From contig CM032123.1 of assembly GCA_018894105.1 (NCBI GenBank), positions 3,969,001 through 4,033,000 of the forward strand: DNA of 64,000 nucleotides. Direction: 5' to 3'. The notes under the pieces are model-generated. The model made no database searches. It had not been told where the DNA came from and was given only the letters and a program-made list of their open reading frames with translations. Made by a program: the position numbers and the translations under genes. Position 1 is the stretch's first letter. Each line of letters opens with the position of its first letter. This document shows, piece by piece, positions 36,141 to 48,299 of this stretch. This DNA comes from Jacaranda mimosifolia. Taxonomy: Eukaryota; Streptophyta; Magnoliopsida; Lamiales; Bignoniaceae.

Positions 36141-37020
36141 ATTTGAAAAAATTTAATATCCTCTTATATTAACATAATAATCTATTTAATTTAATAAAAT
36201 AGTTTTAAATAATTATTTTTTTTATTAGTAAATAATTTTTCTGACAGATAACATATTCAATAAATAACATCACATCTTCCGATAACATATAATATGAAAT
36301 TATAGCATGAAAATAGTAATATCGATTAATTATTAATCATTCCATTTATTAAAATTATAAAAATTTAATTATCATTTAATATTAACATAATAATTTATTA
36401 AATTAATGAATTAGTTTTAAGTAATTACTTTATTTATTGCTAAATAATTCATCTGGCAAATAATGTATTAAATAATCAGTTACATATAAAATTAAATAAA
36501 ATAATAAATTAATTTAAATAATTATTTTATTTATTACTAAATATTCATGTATGAAATAATTATCTTTGTTAAATAATTAATTAAGTTTTATATACGCATA
36601 AATCTAGAATAATAAATAATTAAAATAGTTCATTTTAATTAAAATTGGAATTATGTTATAGTTTAATAATTATTTTAATATAAGTCAATGTTAATAATAT
36701 TGACATATAATCATATATATTTAATTTTAATTAATGAATGCTTCCTTTAAAGTAATACATCATTTGTTATTTATAAATTTTTTTTAAAATGAAGTATCAA
36801 AATAAATTATGAACTAAATTAATTACACATCATTTCATTACAATCTTTACATATATATATACACATATACATACACATCATCAAACTATAACTATACATG
36901 CATATATTACATAAAAAATCAATTTCTTCCTCCAAATTCAATAAAAAGTAACTGAATTGACATTTACAATAAAATTTGTCCTCGACCAAAATATTAACAA
37001 ATTAACAACTCATTTTCAAA
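36141..37020. other. AT-rich region without recognisable genes
   Basis: Very AT-rich with many 'taataatt' and 'attaat' words and short direct repeats such as 'ttaaataat'. I see no coding or structural feature. Confidence 0.5.
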
Positions 37021-37470
37021 TAATTTTTTCTATTTTTCCAAAACAAAAACAAACGGTTGGCATTTTCTCCAATTTTTTTTCCCAAAAATCCATCTTCCAA
37101 ATTTTTTTTTTAGGAAATGCCCAAAATGCAAGTGAACAGAGCCAAAGTATATGGACAATTAGATCTTGGAGCTTATAACTTTTAATAAACAATTGGCATT
37201 TTCTCTAAGTTTTCTTCCAAAGATCCATTCTTCCAAATTTTTTTCTAGAAAATCCCCAAAATGCAAGTGAACAGAGCCAAAATATTTGAACAATAAGATC
37301 TTGGAGCTTATAATTTTTTCTATTTTCCCAAAACAAAAATAAAATGTTGGCATTTTCTTTATTTTTTCTCCCAAAAATCCATTCTTCCAAAAAAAATTTT
37401 TAGAAAATGCCCAAAATGCAAGTGAACAGAGTCAAAGTATTTGGATAGTAAGATCTTGGAGTTTATAAGA
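37021..37470. repeat. Three tandem copies of a ~145-bp repeat
   Basis: Each copy has 'ttggcattttct', then a T/C-rich stretch with 'ccaaatttttttt'-like and 'atccattcttcc' words, then 'aatgcaagtgaacagagcc' and 'agatcttggagcttataa'. Copies start near 37057, 37193 and 37347. A short open frame crosses each copy on the minus strand, but it is probably not a gene. Confidence 0.85.
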
Positions 37471-37720
37471 TATTAATAATGATAATTTTATAATTAATAT
37501 AATTAAAGTTCAGTGAGCTTGTTAAGACCTTAAAAATAAGTTAAAAACTCCATACTTTTTAAAAAAGAGCTTATAAGTTTCTAACATCTTATTTTAGAAT
37601 TTCCATAAGCCCTTTTTTTAAAAAGATTATGAAATACTTTTTGACATCTTATAAGCTACCAAACATCTTATAAAATGTTTTGAGAAGATTATAAACTCAC
37701 CCAAACAATTTTTACATATT
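37440..37720 (-). repeat. MITE-like repeat related to the P450 intron repeat
   Basis: The minus strand starts ttgtttgggtgagtttataa and shares words such as 'ataatatcttataaactcc' with the repeat in P450 intron 1 at 16735-17035. Its far end overlaps the last unit of the 145-bp array. Confidence 0.5.
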
Positions 37721-39480
37721 TTACAATATCTAACTATACTCTATACATATAATATAAGATGAATATATCATTTCATAATTTTATTTTGTAGATTTGTACT
37801 ATTATTAATTTAGAAAACTAATAAAATTTATCTAAATATAAAACTCAAACTCTGAATCCTAAAATCTCACAACTCTATAAATTTAACCCCCAATATATTA
37901 ATAATAAAGAATATTTTTATTGATTAAAGAATATTTTTAAACCCCAATATATTAATAATACAGAATATTATTATATCTACATATCTAAAACTGAATGTTA
38001 GTATTCAATAGCCATCATAAAATCTAATTTTTTAAAATTATATTAAAATATAATATGTAAAAATTTTAAGTATCAAGATATGAATGAAGTTATATATAAC
38101 TAACTAGTGATAAATTAAATTTTGAATTTAAAAATTTTAAAAATTAATTACTATAATTAAATAAAAATTATCAAAATAAAATGTAAAACAATAAAAGATG
38201 TAAAAGACACAAGTGACCAAATGACTAAACTCAAACCCCCATTTACGTTTCAATTTCCATTCCCTCCCACACTTGTTATCAGTTGCCATTACAAGGTATT
38301 CTTCTTCTTCTTCTTTTTCTTCTTCTTCTTTTTATAGTTTTTCCCCTTAAGAGTTCTCGTCAGCAAAGGTGCCGACGAGATGACTGGGAGCCAGCAGCAA
38401 CTGGCCTCCATGTCTTCAGCGAGACCCAGCAACAGTTGGACTCATGGGTGCTAGCGTCGGTAGGGAGGGGCCAGTAGCTCCATCCCTGGCGACGATAGGG
38501 GCAAGCAGCTGCTGGCCACCCCATCCCTCCATTTTTAATTTTTTTTTGTGAATTTTTTATATTTATAGTTATTTTTTATTTAATTTTGCAAGTTTAAAAT
38601 TTTGTATTTTGGGACATTGTAAAGAGGTAAATTATTTATTGTTAAGTTATAATTATATGAATTATGTAGTAAACATTTTGTTTATTATGTTTCTTTACAC
38701 ATGTACAACAAGTTACACATGATTGATATAAATTGTATTTATGGATTATGTAGTCAATATGTTTATTATGAATTATGTAATCAATATGTTTGTTAATTAG
38801 GGTGTTTATTGTGCACCCTATTTTGTTTGTAAGTCTATTGTGATAAAATAAAAAAAAAAGAAAAAAAAAAAGGAGAAAGCAATGTATAGTGAATAGGTCA
38901 TTCTGCCATTATTATGCACAAAAGACAAAATTGTGTCTTTGTTTTTTATCATCCTAAATTTTAAGCTACAGGCATAGTAAAACTTTTGTTTGTAAGTCAT
39001 CCTATTAATGTTTGAAATATGAATTCTCATTAGTCGTGGATGTAAGCATGTAAATTGCTAAACGAGGTGAATTCTCATCCCTTTTTTTGTTTAACTTTTG
39101 CGTTTCTTCACTTACATGTGCAGAAGTTGGGAGACTCCTATCGTCTAACTTAGTGGGAATGAGTGTCACTAGTTGTGCTGTGGCAGGTATTTTTTATTGT
39201 ATTATGATGATAGCTAATACCTTTTGTTGCTAATACATTTTTCATGCCAAAAAAAATTAATCAATGAAGGTGATATATCTTTAGACTTTAGGAAATCAAT
39301 AGGGTCCAACAATTAAGGGATGTGTCCCATTGCAACTTTGTGATCTCCAAGATCCATGCCAATAATTTAACTTTTATGATTCATTTGGATTCATTCAATA
39401 TCAATATAAAGAACTGGCTTACGTTGTTTTCTTTTTATATGGAGTTAAAAGCATTCAGTTTGATTATGTTAAAATACCAT
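37721..39480. other. Intergenic region with a TTC microsatellite
   Basis: Mostly AT-rich. A TTC/TTT microsatellite lies at 38300-38333, and a GC-richer stretch at 38370-38520 holds a short open frame with no recognised similarity. A possible remnant of a gene cannot be excluded, but I cannot support one. Confidence 0.45.
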
Positions 39481-39481
39481 A

Positions 39482-39955
39482 AGGGCTTGTTTGCTTGGAC
39501 ATATAAGATTAAGAGAGATTAATATGTTAGTGATAAATAAATTAAAAATGGTGTCCAAAATCATGTAATATATTGTTTGCTTGAATTTTAAAAATTAGTG
39601 ATATCCTATACTTAATATTATCTAATGTTTGGTTGGCGAGATTGCTCAATGTAATTACACTTTGTAATGTCCAAAGTATCCTAACTTCTAAAAAGATAAA
39701 TTTTCAAAATTTGGCAGAAGGCGTTGAAGATAGGGTTTTATGAGGGTAAGAATGTTATTTTTATTTTTTATCAGATTAAATTTGAAAGGATGAAAAATAG
39801 ATCAAGCAAAAATGGCTTGATCCATAAACCAGCTTGGCCCATGATACCATGTCAGGCTGCAAAGGTATCATGAGCCATAAAAATATAAAGCAAATAAGCG
39901 ATAAAGCTTGAAAATGGATTTATTAAGCTTTATCCAACCAAGCAAATAAGCCCTA
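39482..39955. mobile_element. MITE with inverted ends
   Basis: The left end agggcttgtttgcttgg and the right end ccaagcaaataagccct are inverted matches with one mismatch. The ~470 bp between lack coding capacity. This form (R-GGGCTT) resembles hAT-type MITEs. An 8-bp target duplication could not be confirmed. Confidence 0.55.
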
Positions 39956-40570
39956 AGTGAATTTCTATTTTCAACTCTAAGGAGGCCAACTATCTCAAAA
40001 ATAATCTATTAACAGAATTTCTCATTAATTATATTACTTCTCATCTAAGGATCAATGTTATCTTATTTTACATATTGAGAAATCAAGTAAGTTTTGGAAA
40101 TAGAGGTCCATAAGGGTTAGATAAGAAGCAACAAAAACAGGAAATATATATACATTGTGATCAGTAATTTGCTACAGAATTCTCACTTTTAGCGGTCATA
40201 TCTTTTATTTTATTTTATATTCATCTCTTTTTTCATTTCATTAATATTTGTCACATGTATAAATATTTTTTTATAAAATTAATTGATTGAAGATCATATA
40301 CACTTAATATAAATTCATTAAATTGTAATATGAGATAAAACACAAAACGAAATAGAGAATCCAAAGTGCTCTTTTAGAGATAATAAAATATAAATTTTCT
40401 TCCATTCAAGTCATCGGCAAATAAGAAATTAAATGTTAGAAAAAATTAAATATGTTCAATACTATCACTTGTTAAGTTATTCTTGATATTTGATTATTTA
40501 TATTCTAAGAATTTAATAAACAAAACAATTTGAATCACTGACGTGTTACAATCAAATCAAATTAATATAT
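39956..40570. other. AT-rich intergenic sequence
   Basis: No gene, repeat or regulatory element recognised. Confidence 0.4.
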
Positions 40571-40572
40571 TT

Positions 40573-41337
40573 AGGGGGTGTTTGATTCATGTTAATTGCC
40601 CCAATTACATAAGATAATATAGGCTAATGTGATGTTTGATATGCAATATTGCTAGTGCGGATTGGCCCACATTTTATCCCTAGCCCGCCACTGTAGATGA
40701 CATTAGCCATTATTGCAGTCATAGGTTCTTGTGTGCGATTATTAATCGCACCCAATTTCAAATATGATTGTTGGAAAATATTGTCAATTCTGCCCTTCTA
40801 TTGTCAATGCCAAATTTCATTTTCATCCCCTCCTTACAAAAACACACAGATTCACCAATAGTAGCATTTTCCCATTTTTGTCCCATTATAAAAAATCAGG
40901 TAATAAATTTTAATATTATGTAAAAATTGACTAATTAATTGTTGCTTGATGCTTTTATTTTAATATGTTAATTGTTACTTTATATGATTTAAAAATGACT
41001 AATTAATTTTAATATTATTCTAATATTATATTAATAACCCAGCAATTAAAATTAGGTAACAAATTTTAATATTATGTAAAAAATAATTAATTGATGCTTT
41101 TATTTTAATATGTTAATTGTTACTTTATATGGTTTGAATGACAAAGGACATGATGGGTATATAATTTATAGTGAGGCATAACAAACGGGAGATTACATTG
41201 GAGGCAGATTGAGTGGTGACTAATCTTCAATTCCAATCTTGCATATCAAATGACAGTCTATAGATAGCAATGGTGGCTAATATTTAATTTTAATCTCACT
41301 ATTACAATAACCCCCATTACCAAAATTTTGAATCAAA
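40573..41337. mobile_element. Possible MITE next to the gypsy element
   Basis: Starts gggggtgtttgattca, and a possible far end gaatcaaaag lies just before the gypsy insertion at 41351. The inverted match covers only about 10 bp. An internal partial duplication of 'aattaattttaatatta' words is seen near 40910-41070. Low confidence. Confidence 0.3.
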
Positions 41338-41350
41338 AGAAAATATGTGT

Positions 41351-42017
41351 TGATATAAGGTGGCCCAAGTACCTCGACCCAAACTAAGCTGGCCCAGAGA
41401 TGTAGCACCAAGCCCAATCTTGCATCTGAGGCCTATAGGCGCAATCGACCTCGGTCGACCTCTTTCTCGACCAGTGCCTCTATCATAGAACGACGTGTGG
41501 TCGACTTTGTTGACCAGAGAGGTCAAGACAATACAATGTGCTGCCTCTACATTAAATGCACTGACGGGCGGCATGCCTCCGCATTAATCATGCATCCTAA
41601 CCCTTTACCGTCTGACGCAGCAGGCGCTTCAGCAATGTACTCCTCTGCCTTAAAGCCTGGAAATGTGGCTACCTAGAGTGTCAAAAGAAGAAGAGTTGAC
41701 CAATTGCCCCTCATATAAGGACAAGGGCCCTCCCTACTCATCAAGGGCATCAAAGACAAATCCCCAAGTGCCATAATTCTAACTTTTTAAAGGTATGCTC
41801 TCATATTTACAAAAAGCCTATACTTTACTGCTCTGATTATCTCGTCGACCCGCACTGACTTGAGCGTTGGAGGGCCTAAGCCGAGGGCTCCTCAGCTAGC
41901 CTGGCATTTGCTGGTTATTGCAGGATTTAACCCACTTGAACAAGCATATCACACGAAAGGTCAAATCCCACCCAGTTTCCTAGTTGGACGAGTACAAAAT
42001 GTATTGAACTCTCATCA
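41351..42017 (+). repeat. 5' LTR of Tat element
   Basis: 667 bp. Compared with the right LTR it has point changes, a 10-bp insertion near 41452, and a ~20-bp deletion near 41775 that removes the TATA box. Confidence 0.9.
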
Positions 42018-42019
42018 TT

Positions 42020-42037
42020 TGGCGCCGTCTATGGGAA
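42020..42037 (+). other. Primer-binding site of Tat element
   Basis: tggcgccgtctatggg starts 2 bp after the LTR. This type of primer site is used by the Tat branch of Ty3/gypsy. Confidence 0.8.
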
Positions 42038-42060
42038 ACCTCTGAATCCTCTATCAAAAA

Positions 42061-43510
42061 ATGGTGAACACCAAGCGAGCTCCCTTTGGGAGAGAAGAAA
42101 ATAGGAGGTCCACTCCCCTCCCCTTCGACAACATCCAGAACCTAATGCCTAAGGATCCAGTGCCCAACCTGAGCCTCTGGTCACATTGACGATGCCCCAG
42201 TTAATGCAGCTCATTAGCGAACAAATTTTGGCATAAATTTCTGCCTAGCTCTCAGCCGCGTTGAATCAACACGTCGTACAACTAGAGCCGATGGCCAGTG
42301 CCATGCCCCAGCCTGCGACCCTAAAGAAAGCATGGCCTAAGGAGAACTCTCAGCGACCAGAATCACGAAGGCCCCCCATCGAGAAGAGAATTGAGCCCAG
42401 GCCATTTTTTCAGAGAAGTGGCCCGTCCCCCGCCACGGGAAGAGGTAGCAAACTCTGTTGGCCACGACATTCGACCCCTTCAAGCCCCACAACGCAATAG
42501 GGTTGAACGCTTAAGATTCCAACCTGGCAGAAATGCATCTCAAGCGGACCAGCAGGAGTGAGAGGACGTATCCCATCAAGTACAGCAGCTGAACAAGCAC
42601 CTGGATGAGATCTCGATGAGGAACGTAGAAAGGACTCTTCATCCAAATGAACAATAGAGGTTCCGTAGGGGGTGAACTCACCATTCGTCCAGAAGATCAT
42701 TAATGAACGTATTGCTATCGATGCCAAGATCCCGACTGGACTACTAAGATGACGGCTCAATGGACCCAAATGAACACATGTTGCAATTTGAGCACATGAT
42801 GCAACTGTATGGGCATAATGAGTATATCCATGTGAAGATGTTGGTAACTACATTCCAGGGAATAGCTCTTGATTGGTTTGTGAAGCCGGAGTTAGCGTCT
42901 ATATTTTCGTATGACCAGCTGTGTGGCAAGTTCTTGAATCAATTCACAAGTAGGAGAAAAGCCAAACTACCCCAGACACATTTGCATACAGTGAGATAGA
43001 ATAAAGGAGAGTCCCTCCATGATTTTTTCACCAGATTCAACATAGAAGTGTTGAAGATTGATAGCCTGAGGATTGAATTCTTGATAGATATGTTTTTTCT
43101 AGGCCTAAAACACAAAGAATGTGCAAATGCACTTGTGCACGAACAGCCCAAATTGATGGAAGAACTTCTCGACCTCACTGAGAGGTATATGACCCAGGAG
43201 GAGATGAATAAGCTAAAATATGGTAGTCTGGAAGTCAACAAAAAGAAAAACAAGGAGAAAGATGACCGCCAAGTCAGGGGGGCATTATTCCCCAATAAAA
43301 TACTTCCACGACTACACTCTACTCAACCTCCCAAGGAAGGAGGTGTTGTTTGCCATACAGCATGATAACCTGCTCAAGAAGCCCAAAAAGATTATAAAAA
43401 TCGAGGTCATAAAAAAATCAAAGACTTACTGTCATTTCCATAGGCAGAAAGGACACGACACGGAAGAATACTTCAACTTGAAGGGTAAGATTGAAAGACT
43501 GATTAGATAA
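42061..43510 (+). pseudogene. Gag of Tat element
   Basis: Starts at ATG 42061 (MVNTKRAP). The gag core near 42760-42998 reads DPNEHMLQFEHMMQLYGHNE, then TTFQGIALDWFVKPELASI, a typical Tat gag signature. The zinc-knuckle-like segment near 43430 reads CHFHRQKGHDTEEY, where the last cysteine of the usual pattern is tyrosine. Several stops and frameshifts occur before 42760. Confidence 0.85.
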
Positions 43511-43859
43511 AGCCATTTGAAAAAATTTGTTGAGGAATAGGTCAGGCGAGAAGAGGGCAGGACCAACCGAACTCCCCGTAGAGAAAGGTTGGCCAGCCCG
43601 AAGAGAGAAGAAAAGGGGAAAGGACCCACCCTAGAACTTGACTCGTCCGTTCAAGGAGTCATCGACATGATTGCGAGAGGCCCCACTGGAGGGGATTCTA
43701 GGAACGTAAGGAAACGAACACAAAGATAGCTTGAGTCGACCAAACCAACCAAGGTCGAGATAGTTTTCCAACTCTCAACCAAGGCCGAGACGATCTCCTT
43801 CAGTGACTCAGACCTCGATCATATAGAGAACAAGAGAGTCGACAAAAAAATAGATTGCT

Positions 43860-46800
43860 CCATGGTGGTAACCCTTGAAATTGCCAACTTTGAGGTCAGA
43901 AAGATATTGGTCGATAATGGCAACTCCGTGAACATCATGTTATTGTCTACCTTGAATAGAATGAAGTTGGGGGAACTAAAGTTTGATTCAGTTAGAACGT
44001 CATTGGTTGGATTTGGTAGGTCCGAGATCATTCCAGAAGGATCCATCAACCTTTTAACAACATTTGGACAAGGCTCCCGGAGCCGGACATTGACGATCAA
44101 CTATCTGGTGGTCGATGCTCTATTTGCATACAACATCATCGTGGGCCGACCAGCCCTCAATAACTTCAGGGCCATCGTCTCCACTTACCACATGAAGATA
44201 AAGTTCTCGACCCCAGCAATAGTAGGAAAACTTTTATGCAACCTCAGGGATGCATGTGCTGTTACACCATTTTTATCAATTCCAACAAGCAGAAGAAATG
44301 ACCTCAAATTGAAGCCTCGGGGGATGCCCTAATAGCGAAACTCGAGAAGGGACCTTCATCTAAGAAGAGAAAGTTGGAAGACACACAAGTCGAACCTATC
44401 AGGGAATTCAAAACAATAGAGTTCGAACCTGGAAATCCTGATAAAACCACCAGGGTCGAGAGTGATATAGGAGACCGATTGGAATGCGTCATGGTCGACT
44501 TCCTCCGATGCAACATTAATGTGTTTGCATGGAAAGCTGCAGATCTTCAAGGAATCGACCCCAACATCATTGTCAATCGACTCAACGTAGACCCAGCTCA
44601 CAAGCTAGTAAGATAGAAGACAAAAACCTTCAATGCTGGGAGGTTCCAAATCGTCGAGGATGAGGTCAGCAAGATCTTAGATGCAGGATATATTGTAGAA
44701 ATTCAGTACCCTTATTGGCTTTGTAATGTTATACTTGTCCCTAAGAATGAGGAAAAATAGAGAATGTGTAATGATTTCACTGATTTAAATAAAGCTTGCC
44801 TGAAAGATCCTTATCCCTTGCCTCGTATAGATTTATTAGTTGATTTTACTGCTGGATGTGAACTACTTAGTATGATGGATGCCTTCCAAGACTATTATCA
44901 AATATTTATGGCACCGGAGGACTGGGATCAGACCTCGTTCATCGTGTATATTGCTTTTTAGTCATGCCCTTTGGACTCAAAAATGCAGGTGCAACATATC
45001 AAAGATTGGTCAATTTCATGTGCAAAAATGAGATCAAGAAGTTGATGGAAGTCTATGTCGACGACATGATTATCAAAACTGAGAAAGGCGAGGACTACCT
45101 AGTCAACCTCAGCCACACTTTTGCCAATTAAAAGCCTTCGGCATGAAATTCAATCCTAACAAGTGCACATTTGGTGTATGTGGGGGCAAATTCCTCGGAT
45201 ATATGGTTAGTTAGAGAGGGATCGAGGTAAGTCCTCAGAAGATCCAAGTAATTCTAGACATCGCCCCACCCTGCACAATTCATGAAGTCCAGTGTCTGGT
45301 CGGCAGGGTCATAACCCTCGATAGATTCATAGCTTGATTGGCTGACAAGAGCCTACCTTTCTTCAAAATCCTCAGAAATGCCAAAAAATCTGAGTTTCAG
45401 TGGACTCAGCATAGCGATCAAGCTTTGATAGAGCTCAAACAGTAGTTGTCTTCACCACCCATGCTCGCCAAACTTGAGCTGGGAGAAGTGTTACAGCTTT
45501 ATCTAGCTATATCCTCTGCCTCGATCAATTCAGTATTGACATCGATAAGAGAATGGACCCACCGTCCTATGTATTATTGCAGCAAAGCTTTTCACGAGCT
45601 CGAACATAATTATTTGGAGATCGAGATGTTTGCTCTAGCCTTTGTTACGATGGCTCGGAAGCTACGGCTTTACTTCTAGTCCTATGCAATCGTGGTGTCA
45701 ACGAATCAATCGTTAAAGCAGGTGTTGTCGAAGCCCGACACTTCCGGTCGACTCACTAAATGGGCCATCGAGCTCGGGGAGTTCGACATCACATTCCAAT
45801 CGCAGACAGCCATAAAAGCACAAGTCCTAGCTGACTTCATTGTCGAAAGATTCGACCTACTGATGCAAAATGTTAAGAACACCTTGGTATGGACCTTACA
45901 TGTTGATGGATCAGCAACCACATCAGGAGGCGAAATAGGTGTATCCCTCCGCTAAGGAGTATGATTTCACAATAAAACTCGACTTCTCAGTCACTAACAA
46001 TGAAGCAGAATATGAGGCTCTCATTGCAGGAATGCGAATGGCTGCAACTCGCGATGTCGAGTAGCTTGAAGCGTTCACTGATTATTAGCTGGTCGTAGAG
46101 CAAGCGGAGGGCAATTTCGAGGTGAATGAGCTCAAAATGACTCAATATCTGTTAGAGATAAGACAATTGTGACAATCATTTAGGAGCTTCACCCTGAGCC
46201 AAGTCCCGTGAACAGAGAATGAACAAGCAAACGCGCTCTCAAAGCTAGCTAGCTCGATGAAGGGTACCAGAGAAAGAACCATAATATTTTTGGTGGCCGA
46301 CAAACCCTGCGTCGCTGCCACCAATCATGGCCTTGTCGGGTGCATCAAAGAGATAGCCCCCTATTGGCAAGGGCTAATTAAGCTTTACTTGAGTCAAGGG
46401 ACCTGGCCCACTGATGATAAGAAAGCCCGTAGGCTTAGAGGACTAGCAGCTAAGTTTGCACTAGATGAACATGGACAGTTCTATAAGAGGTCAATATCAG
46501 GACCCCTACTGAAATGCCTAGCACCTAATAAGGTGAATGAAGTACTACAGGAGATACACGCCGGCATCTGCAGTAACTATTTTGACAGTCGATCTTTAGC
46601 GCACAAGGTTGTATGTTACGATTATTTTCGACCCACCTTATTGCAAGACTCGGTCAACTTCGCTCGAAAGTGCCCATTGTGCAAAATCTATTTGAACATT
46701 CAGCACCAACCAGCTGCATCGATGGTCAACGTCCAAATCACATGGCCATTCAACCAATAGGGAATTGACATAGTTAGATCTCTCCCGAAGACATCGGGTT

Positions 46801-47580
46801 ATCGTAAGTTTATCATAGTGGCGGTCGAATACTTCACTAAATGGGTAAAAGCCGAAGCAGTTCCAAAGATCACTGATACGGCCATCAAGAGTTTTATTTG
46901 TAAAAATATAATATGTCGATTTAATTTGCCTAAAGTCCTAATCTCGGATAATGGCACTCAGTTTCAAAGCAAAAGCACAAGAAAGTTGTGCGAAGCCTTG
47001 GGAATTGCTCAACACTTCACTTCGGTGGGAAATCCCCAATCTAATGGCCAGACCAAGGTCACAAATAGAACAGTTCTTGACCACATCAAGACTTGAATAG
47101 CAGGGACGAGGGTTGGGCAGACAATCTCCCAGGGGTGCTTTGGGTCTACAGGACCACACCTCGAACAGCTACGGGCCGCAGCCCATACAGCTTAGTCTAC
47201 GGATCCGAGGCAGTAATTTCGTTCGAGCTGATCCATCACACAGCTCGGGTAATCCATTATAATCCAACTAAAAATATATCGAAAAGGACTCTGGACCTAA
47301 TCACTATCGACGAGCAACGCCACACAGCCTACAACACGATGCAGCGATACCGATCGAAAATGGCAGAACGCTATAATAGGACAGTACGACCCTGAAGCTT
47401 CAGAGTTGGCGACCTCATTCTTAAGAAAGCGAAAGTGTCCAAAAATGTGGGAAAACTCGACCTAAAATGGGAGGGACCTTACTCAGTGATTAAAGTGTCC
47501 AAAAACAATGCCTACCGACTAGCGAACGCAATAGGTTGCGAACTACCTCGACCCTGGAATGCAATAAACTTGAAAAAAAA
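43860..47580 (+). pseudogene. Pol of Tat element
   Basis: The protease (about 43860-44332) has VDNG at 43910-43921 in place of the usual DSG/DTG. Reverse transcriptase (about 44640-45180) keeps YVDD at 45054-45065, with a frameshift near 44960. RNase H (about 45440-45860, with QVLADFIVE) is followed by a second, archaeal-type RNase H (DGSATTSGGE ... NNEAEYEAL, about 45900-46150). Integrase runs from a HHCC-like region (about 46550-46700) to about 47400; its first catalytic Asp is at 46767 and the second in SDNGTQF. The third residue, normally Glu, is Lys (47055-47057). The copy is inactive. Confidence 0.88.
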
Positions 47581-47680
47581 TTATGTGTAAAAGGCTATTG
47601 GCACCCTTTGTATCTCTCCACAGCAATAAAATTATAGCACATTCCAACAACATAAAACATGTGGAATCTCCTATCCTAAG

Positions 47681-47942
47681 TCGACCCCGTAGTCAACAAA
47701 GCTGGCTTCATGCAGCCAAGTCGAGGCTTACTAGCCAAGACCACAGAGTCGACCCCATAGTCGACAAAGCTGGCTTCATGCCACCAAGTCGAGGCTTGCT
47801 AGCCAAGACCACAGAGTTGACCCCGTAGTCAACAAAGCTAGCTTCATGCCACCTCAACTTGCTAGCCAAGACCACAGAGTTGACCCCACAGTCGACAAAG
47901 CTGGCTTTACGCCGCCAAGTCGAGGCTTCTAAGCTAAGACCA
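47681..47942 (+). repeat. 68-bp tandem repeat downstream of pol
   Basis: Four units with core 'gtcgaccccgtagtcaacaa', then 'agctggcttcatgcc', then 'gctagccaagaccacagag', starting near 47681, 47749, 47817 and 47880. Last unit is incomplete. Similar arrays between pol and the 3' LTR are common in Tat elements. Confidence 0.88.
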
Positions 47943-48299
47943 GGCATTTGACTTCGCCGTCGATAAAATTACCTGAACTTTACCGCCCATGATACGAAAT
48001 CGACTCCACAATCGTTAATTTGTTTAAAGTTTGAATGCTAATTATTTCGCTCGCATATCAATCACAATTTACTTGACGAGGACCATGAATGAGTCTCGCA
48101 AAGTACAATATTGCGTACATTCGACCATAAATTTATATGTGCAAAACAATAAAGACTATGGTCATTACATATTAAAGAGCATGAGCATTAGCATGAATAA
48201 TCCAAAGTAAAAGTGAAAAAGCACAGTCATTACACATCAAATTATCAAACTATTTGTTTATACAATAGCACGAAAAACCCAATGTTCAAACGCCTCATC

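Noticed and set aside
38283..38477. Small protein-coding gene after the TTC microsatellite
   Set aside because: Starts in low-complexity sequence, 64 codons only, with no recognisable family or splice context.
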